A DNA stretch of 64,000 bases from Gammaproteobacteria bacterium (lineage in GTDB: Bacteria; Pseudomonadota; Gammaproteobacteria; Pseudomonadales; Balneatricaceae). Below are positions 58,709 to 64,000 of this stretch, piece after piece. How positions within the stretch are numbered: position 1 is the stretch's first letter; every line of letters starts with the position of its first letter. Below the pieces are notes generated by a model. The model did no database searches. It had not been told where the DNA came from and saw only the letters and a list, made by a program, of their open reading frames with translations. A program made the position numbers and the translations under genes. Location of the stretch: NCBI GenBank assembly GCA_030748435.1, contig JASMLZ010000005.1, forward strand, positions 1 through 64,000, in the 5' to 3' direction.

Positions 58709-59803
58709 TTAATTTACTCGATGGGCTTGCAGCGTTTGCTGCAATAACGGTGCCGCAATATCACTGGTGACTAGAGCATCACCCAAATGCTGCATAAGCA
58801 CCAAGCGTAAACGGCCATCAGTGATTTTTTTATCCACCGCCATATGAGTCATAAAATCATCCTCTGTCATATCCTCTGGCGCCTCCACAGGCAACTTGGC
58901 CTGCCGCAACAAATCCACAATGCGCCCAACACTTGACTTATCCAGCCAGCCCAGACGCCAGGATAAGTCAGCAGCCATCACCATGCCTGCCGCCACAGCC
59001 TCACCATGTAGCCAATTACCATAGCCCTGTTGCGTTTCAATAGCATGGCCAAAGGTGTGCCCCAGATTCAACAGCGCTCGGCAGCCCTTTTCCCGTTCAT
59101 CGGCAGCCACAATATCCGCTTTCATCTGACAGGAACGGTAAATAGCATATGCCAGTTGTTCCTGCTGTAACACCAACAGCTGATCAATATTTTGCTCTTG
59201 CCAGGTAAAAAAGTCCGCATCACCCAACAAACCATACTTGATCACTTCGGCCAGACCGGCACTGAGTTCCCGCTGGGGCAAAGTTGTCAGACTGTCAGTA
59301 TCAATCAACACACACTGAGGCTGATAAAATGCTCCAATCATATTCTTGCCTAGCGAGTGGTTGACTCCGGTTTTACCACCAACCGAAGAGTCAACCTGCG
59401 ACAGTAAGGTCGTAGGTATCTGAATAAAATTGACCCCACGCTGATAAGAAGCAGCGGCAAAGCCTGTCATATCACCAATAACGCCACCCCCTAAAGCAAT
59501 TAAGGTGGTAGTACGATTATGGCGCGAGGCCAATAATTGATCGAAAATCAGATTGACCGTATCCAGAGTCTTATAGGCTTCACCATCAGGCAATACCAGA
59601 CTTTCTGCCTGCAGGCCGTGTAGGGAATCCATAACCTGAGACAAGTAAAGAGGGGCAATAGTGGCATTGGTTACCACTAATACCTGCTGACCCTGTATAT
59701 GTTGGCGCAATAAACTCTGCTGCGCCAACAAGCCCGCACCTATGTAAATAGGATAACTTCGCTCACCCAAATCAACATGCAAAGTTGTGGTTACGTCAGT
59801 CAC
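58709..59803 (-). CDS. aroB: 3-dehydroquinate synthase
   Basis: [57 protein letters not shown]. Confidence 0.97.
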   Translation of the reverse strand: MTDVTTTLHVDLGERSYPIYIGAGLLAQQSLLRQHIQGQQVLVVTNATIAPLYLSQVMDSLHGLQAESLVLPDGEAYKTLDTVNLIFDQLLASRHNRTTTLIALGGGVIGDMTGFAAASYQRGVNFIQIPTTLLSQVDSSVGGKTGVNHSLGKNMIGAFYQPQCVLIDTDSLTTLPQRELSAGLAEVIKYGLLGDADFFTWQEQNIDQLLVLQQEQLAYAIYRSCQMKADIVAADEREKGCRALLNLGHTFGHAIETQQGYGNWLHGEAVAAGMVMAADLSWRLGWLDKSSVGRIVDLLRQAKLPVEAPEDMTEDDFMTHMAVDKKITDGRLRLVLMQHLGDALVTSDIAAPLLQQTLQAHRVN

Positions 59804-59824
59804 TAAGAGGCTCTCATATTGGAT

Positions 59825-60340
59825 TTACAAAGAACGCAGAGCATCAATCTGCTTGATAATATCAGCTGCCAGAGTCCGTGGGTTCTGGGTGCCGGTTGCC
59901 ACGGTGATATCCGCCACCTCTTCATATAAAGGATGACGACCATCGAATAGCTCTTCCAGTATCTGGCGCGGATTTTCATTTTGCAAAAGAGGACGGTTCT
60001 TGTCTTTTACCGTACGCTCAACCTGTTGATCAACCGTTGCATACAGATAAATTACCGTACCACGAGCAGACAAGTGTTGACGATTTTCCGGCGTGGCTAC
60101 AGCGCCACCACCAGTAGCCATAACAATATCCCGTTGCTGGCTCAGCTCAGCAATAATATTGGCTTCGCGTTTGCGAAACCCAGCCTCGCCTTCAACATCA
60201 AAAATCCATGGAATATCAGCACCGGAACGTTCTTCAATTTCACGGTCTGTGTCGACAAACTTCAATTTTAATTCACGTGCCAACTGACGACCGATAGTGC
60301 TTTTACCTGCCCCCATTGGGCCAACCAAAAATATATTCAC
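59825..60340 (-). CDS. aroK: Shikimate kinase
   Basis: [43 protein letters not shown]. Confidence 0.97.
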   Translation of the reverse strand: MNIFLVGPMGAGKSTIGRQLARELKLKFVDTDREIEERSGADIPWIFDVEGEAGFRKREANIIAELSQQRDIVMATGGGAVATPENRQHLSARGTVIYLYATVDQQVERTVKDKNRPLLQNENPRQILEELFDGRHPLYEEVADITVATGTQNPRTLAADIIKQIDALRSL

Positions 60341-60735
60341 AGCAAGAATCCATTAGTTCGGAAAATGAACCTCTGCAACCCACCTGACTTTGTAGCCAGT
60401 TAGATCGCCCCATCACCCGCTTGCCTAAAGCCATATGACCAGAGCTTTTACAACAGGCATGAGTGGGTATACACAAGTGTACTTTTATGACCACCAGCAT
60501 ATTCTATCAGCTACCCCAAAGGGCCCCACTAATAATGCTTGTAAAAGTCACTAAAAAAGTAACCTCCAATATGAGGACGAAGCATAACAAATTCAACCAG
60601 CAAGGCGATAGTCATGGCACCTAATTTCAATATATTATTCTAAAAACCTCAGCTGAACACAGGATTTAGCAAGCTATAAGCAACCAACTGAGGTTGCCAG
60701 GATTAGGCAAGCAAATAAGCTCCCAACGTTGGCAT

Positions 60736-61989
60736 TTAAAGATTAACCACCCTTGGGGTCACAAATACCAGCAATTCAAACCGTTGGAATTGCTGGGCAC
60801 GCTCATTCAACCAACTACCCAGCACTGGCAAAGACATCCATGCGGGATTATGCAATAACCGCTGTAACTGTTGTTCATAAAGTGCCCCACCCAAAACCAG
60901 TGTTTGGCCGACTCCCAAACGCACTTTGGTGCGCAAACGATGAGTATTCAGAGCCAGCTCCCCATTAGCCAATAATTCACCCACCGAATCTTGCACCACA
61001 GACAAATCCAACTCCACTTGCTGGTCTGGCAGTACTCGGGGAGTGACTGTTAATCCCAACACTGCCTGTTTCCATTGTCGGCTTTGACTACCATCATGCT
61101 GCATCACATAAGGCACTTCCTGACCAGTCTCAATCAGCCCTTGTTGTCCTTCCTGCACCACCACCTGAGGCTGAGCCAAAGTCAATACCTGACCACTGGC
61201 CTCCATCGCCGCCAGCTCCAGATTGAGTAGAATATGACTAGCTACTAGTCCCATCTGCAAGGAGGACAAGCCATCCGTACCTGACATATTTAGCTGTGTG
61301 GCAACCTCTGGCGCCATAATATGATTACCCAGCTGCAAGCCCAACCCTTGCCGCAAACTACTACCTACATCACTGGTGGCAATAGCTATACGCGCTTCTA
61401 TATGCACTTGTTGTAACGGCTTATCCAGACTATTAATAACTGCCAGCAGAGGCTCTATCTGGGATGCTGGCACCCTTAGAAACAAGCTTTGGCTGCGCCT
61501 GTCAGCCACCAGTTGGCCACCTGCCAATAAACTGGCATCAGCGCGCAACTGTTGCGCTATCGGCTCGGCCTCAGCAAAACGCAAGGGCACGGTCACAAAC
61601 TGCAAATTGTCAACTACGACGGCCTGCTGGGCTGTTACCAGCAAACTGTCGGCCTCCTGCCAGTCATGTAGCCGTGAACTTTGCGGATGGTTACTGGCAT
61701 GCCAATAGCAATTAGCCGCAACAGACTGGCACAGCATATGCAACGCTTCGCGTGCTGGCAGTTGCTGCAAGCGCACATGCACTGGAGCTTGCAAGTCACC
61801 CTGCATTACCAGATTAACATGGGCCGCAGTCGCCAAGCGCATAAACATCTGCTGCACGGGGATATGCATAGCTTCCATCTCAACCTGATCCGCCATAGTG
61901 GGCCAGCCAGAAAATGTTACAACCAAACCCAAATACAACCTTATTAATACTCTCTGAGGCCATTTCTTATTGCATATAACTTGCATCAA
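60736..61989 (-). CDS. Short secretin (PilQ/HofQ-like)
   Basis: Secretin N1-like and C-terminal motifs: LAQPQVVVQEGQQGLIETGQEVPYV...GLTVTPRVLPDQQVELDLSV...ELLVFVTPRVV. Confidence 0.88.
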   Translation of the reverse strand: MMQVICNKKWPQRVLIRLYLGLVVTFSGWPTMADQVEMEAMHIPVQQMFMRLATAAHVNLVMQGDLQAPVHVRLQQLPAREALHMLCQSVAANCYWHASNHPQSSRLHDWQEADSLLVTAQQAVVVDNLQFVTVPLRFAEAEPIAQQLRADASLLAGGQLVADRRSQSLFLRVPASQIEPLLAVINSLDKPLQQVHIEARIAIATSDVGSSLRQGLGLQLGNHIMAPEVATQLNMSGTDGLSSLQMGLVASHILLNLELAAMEASGQVLTLAQPQVVVQEGQQGLIETGQEVPYVMQHDGSQSRQWKQAVLGLTVTPRVLPDQQVELDLSVVQDSVGELLANGELALNTHRLRTKVRLGVGQTLVLGGALYEQQLQRLLHNPAWMSLPVLGSWLNERAQQFQRFELLVFVTPRVVNL

Positions 61990-62030
61990 TATCTCTCCCT
62001 AGATTATTGGCGACAATATTTAAGTTGGGC

Positions 62031-62789
62031 TCAATTGGTCAGCACCCAGTGCTGGCCTCCCTGTTGCAGATGCAGACCAGCAGGGGCAATATGCACAAGT
62101 TTCCAGCCCTGCCAAACCTCACCCTGACGCACAAACCAAATATTCGGGCCTTGCTCACTATCTATTGCCTCGCCCAACCATGCTCCTAAACCTTGCTGAT
62201 CTGCTACATAGCCAAGGTAGCGCCAAGCAGGACGAGTGACAGGCAAATCCCCTGCGGTGGCCACAGCGCTTATCGGGACAGGGGGGATCTGTCGCTGCCA
62301 AATATCAACCTCAAAAGCGCCATCAGATGCAGGCAACAATGCCAAGGCACCAGTCTCCTGAGGCAACTCCCACCGCAAACCAAGACGCCAGATTTGCCCT
62401 TCGGGCTGCATGGACAAGCCTTGTAACTGCCAACCCGGCCATATGGGAAGCTCCCTCAGTAAAGACAAGTTTATGGGCCTCAAAGTCAAGTCCATGGTTA
62501 GCCAATCAGCCTCATAATCGCTGCTCAACTCTTGTGCCTTATGAGCAAAATGCAGCAGCAGGCGCTGATGCAAGGCATGCGCATCAAGCACAGGAAAAAC
62601 CGCCTTCCGGGCATGAGACTTGTCCTGCATAACCCCGGCCGGATTTATTGCGGCCAAGGCGCTAATATCATTATCAAGCCATGGCACTTGACGCCATATC
62701 AGAGCCAAGGTCAGCAACAACAGGCAACTTCCCATCAATACCAGCACAACACCAGTCCGCAACCAAAAAGGAATACCTGACATTGTCAT
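62031..62789 (-). CDS. PilO/PilP (HofO/HofP)-like pilus assembly protein, divergent
   Basis: N-terminal TM; C-terminal beta-rich PilP-like segment WRYLGYVADQQGLGAWL...IWFVRQGEVWQGWKLVHIAPAGLHLQQGGQHWVLTN; overlaps preceding gene by ATGA; position. Confidence 0.6.
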   Translation of the reverse strand: MTMSGIPFWLRTGVVLVLMGSCLLLLTLALIWRQVPWLDNDISALAAINPAGVMQDKSHARKAVFPVLDAHALHQRLLLHFAHKAQELSSDYEADWLTMDLTLRPINLSLLRELPIWPGWQLQGLSMQPEGQIWRLGLRWELPQETGALALLPASDGAFEVDIWQRQIPPVPISAVATAGDLPVTRPAWRYLGYVADQQGLGAWLGEAIDSEQGPNIWFVRQGEVWQGWKLVHIAPAGLHLQQGGQHWVLTN

Positions 62790-63358
62790 AGGGATAAACC
62801 CACCTCTATTTGCCAAACTTTTTTGCCTTCCTCCAAACCGACTTGCGCCACGCCTAGCAAGCGTCCACCCGCTGGCAACCACTGGCCAGATTGCAAATAA
62901 TCCCAACCCTTGGCAACCGTCAATTGGGCCGTCAAACCTTGCTGCTCTAATTGCACCAGCTTCACCTGAGCATCAATATTGCTTGCTACCTGTTGTACCC
63001 ATAGTAAATAGGTTAAGGGAACCTTACTCTGTTGGCGCTCCCTATGCCAAGCCGCCATAGCAGCCTGTTTATACAACCATGCGGAGTGCATATAAGCGGT
63101 CTCTGTATGCTGTCGCTGCACCTTGGTAGCATGTGTATGTAAGGCTCGCTGCAACACAACCAATTGCTGCTGGCGCTGCCAGTGCAAGCCATATAGGCCT
63201 ACCAATACGGACAGTGCCACAACCACCAGTAAACTCCCTACGGCGATCAAACAGCGCCTTTGCCTTGTCACATACTCCAAACGCCATGGCAGTAGATTTT
63301 GTTGCTGATAAAGGCTTGGCAAAAGTGGCCGGTGGCGGTGTTGATATAGATCTTGCAT
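62786..63358 (-). CDS. PilN/HofN-like protein
   Basis: LPWRLEYVTRQRRCLIAVGSLLVVVALSVLVGLYGLHW TM pattern (NLLPWR motif); position. Confidence 0.7.
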   Translation of the reverse strand: MQDLYQHRHRPLLPSLYQQQNLLPWRLEYVTRQRRCLIAVGSLLVVVALSVLVGLYGLHWQRQQQLVVLQRALHTHATKVQRQHTETAYMHSAWLYKQAAMAAWHRERQQSKVPLTYLLWVQQVASNIDAQVKLVQLEQQGLTAQLTVAKGWDYLQSGQWLPAGGRLLGVAQVGLEEGKKVWQIEVGLSL

Positions 63359-63364
63359 AGCCCT

Positions 63365-64000
63365 TCAGCCTATCAACCTTAAACTGCGATAGTCTGCCCG
63401 ACCTGTTGCCAAACATAAGCGCTGCTTCAAGGTCAAAGGGGACATGTTATGCCAAGCCACCTGAGGACGGCCCCGCACGCCTGGCATATAGGCCAAATGC
63501 CAGGCCAGCAACATGTCACTAGGCAAATCAGCCACCTGCCAGCGCCACATGGTCCCTGTTACCGGCCAGTTGACCGAGTTATGGTGGCACCATAAATAAT
63601 GCTCTGCTGAAGAAGGCAAATCAGCCAGTTGGCAAATATGCAAGCCACCCTGATCGACAAATAGACCCTGCTTATCATCCAGCCAACTGACCATTGAGAG
63701 TAACTGCCGCAGGCGCCACGGCCAAACTTTGAAAATACTGGTGACATCGGTTTCAAGACCAATGCGCAGGGGCTTGTCGATAACACTTTGCAAGCTGTTT
63801 ACACAACTCAGAACGGGTTCCAAAGGCTGACAGGGAGTACTAACCAAAAGGCCGGTTTGGGGGGCAATAGGCAGGGCATCAAGATAAATTTGCGCAGGTG
63901 CCAACTGCCAATAAGCAGCCGCCTGCCGCTGCCACCTAACCGGACCACCAACAGGCAAGGGCTGAAAGGCACAATGGGCATAAGGCAATCCAATATTAAC
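63365..64000 (-). CDS. PilM/HofM-like protein, truncated at window edge
   Basis: Reading frame stays open to base 64000; assignment mainly from position upstream of pilN-like gene. Confidence 0.5.
   Translation of the reverse strand, partial: VNIGLPYAHCAFQPLPVGGPVRWQRQAAAYWQLAPAQIYLDALPIAPQTGLLVSTPCQPLEPVLSCVNSLQSVIDKPLRIGLETDVTSIFKVWPWRLRQLLSMVSWLDDKQGLFVDQGGLHICQLADLPSSAEHYLWCHHNSVNWPVTGTMWRWQVADLPSDMLLAWHLAYMPGVRGRPQVAWHNMSPLTLKQRLCLATGRADYRSLRLIG

Overview
The window is a gene-dense gammaproteobacterial chromosomal segment, mostly core metabolism, read by eye from ORF translations and motifs with no database searches. From left to right it contains: the C-terminal end of an ArsJ-like MFS exporter; a small accessory patch (membrane-anchored receiver-like protein, frameshifted RelE-type toxin with intact HTH antitoxin, RDD protein); DEAD-box RNA helicase; a LysR/Ldh_2 pair; RluA-type enzyme; GNAT; a hut histidine-degradation locus (hutG, I, H, U, C, F) with candidate HutC operators; a BesD/HalD-like 2OG-Fe(II) oxygenase; AEC transporter; Fnr/Anr with an Fnr box; a carnitine dehydrogenase/BKACE-like pair; an imuA-imuB-dnaE2 mutasome cassette under a perfect SOS box; a DUF350/DUF1190/YjfC-like ATP-grasp/OCD/ion-channel/HODM operon; purEK; a GATase-AraC regulator; MoxR-VWA; a Bfd-arylformamidase fusion; ubiD; rho; hemCDXY; DUF423; trmB; an AT-rich TmpA-like membrane flavoprotein insert; hemE; gltBD; damX-aroB-aroK; and a HofMNOPQ/PilMNOPQ-like cluster running off the right edge. 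No CRISPR array, rRNA, tRNA or transposase gene was recognised. The most interesting leads are the Bfd-arylformamidase fusion at a homopolymer junction, the membrane ATP-grasp/channel/OCD operon, the TmpA-like islet, the gltB leader with mutually exclusive pairings, the HalD-like oxygenase beside hut, and the G-run frameshift in the RelE toxin.
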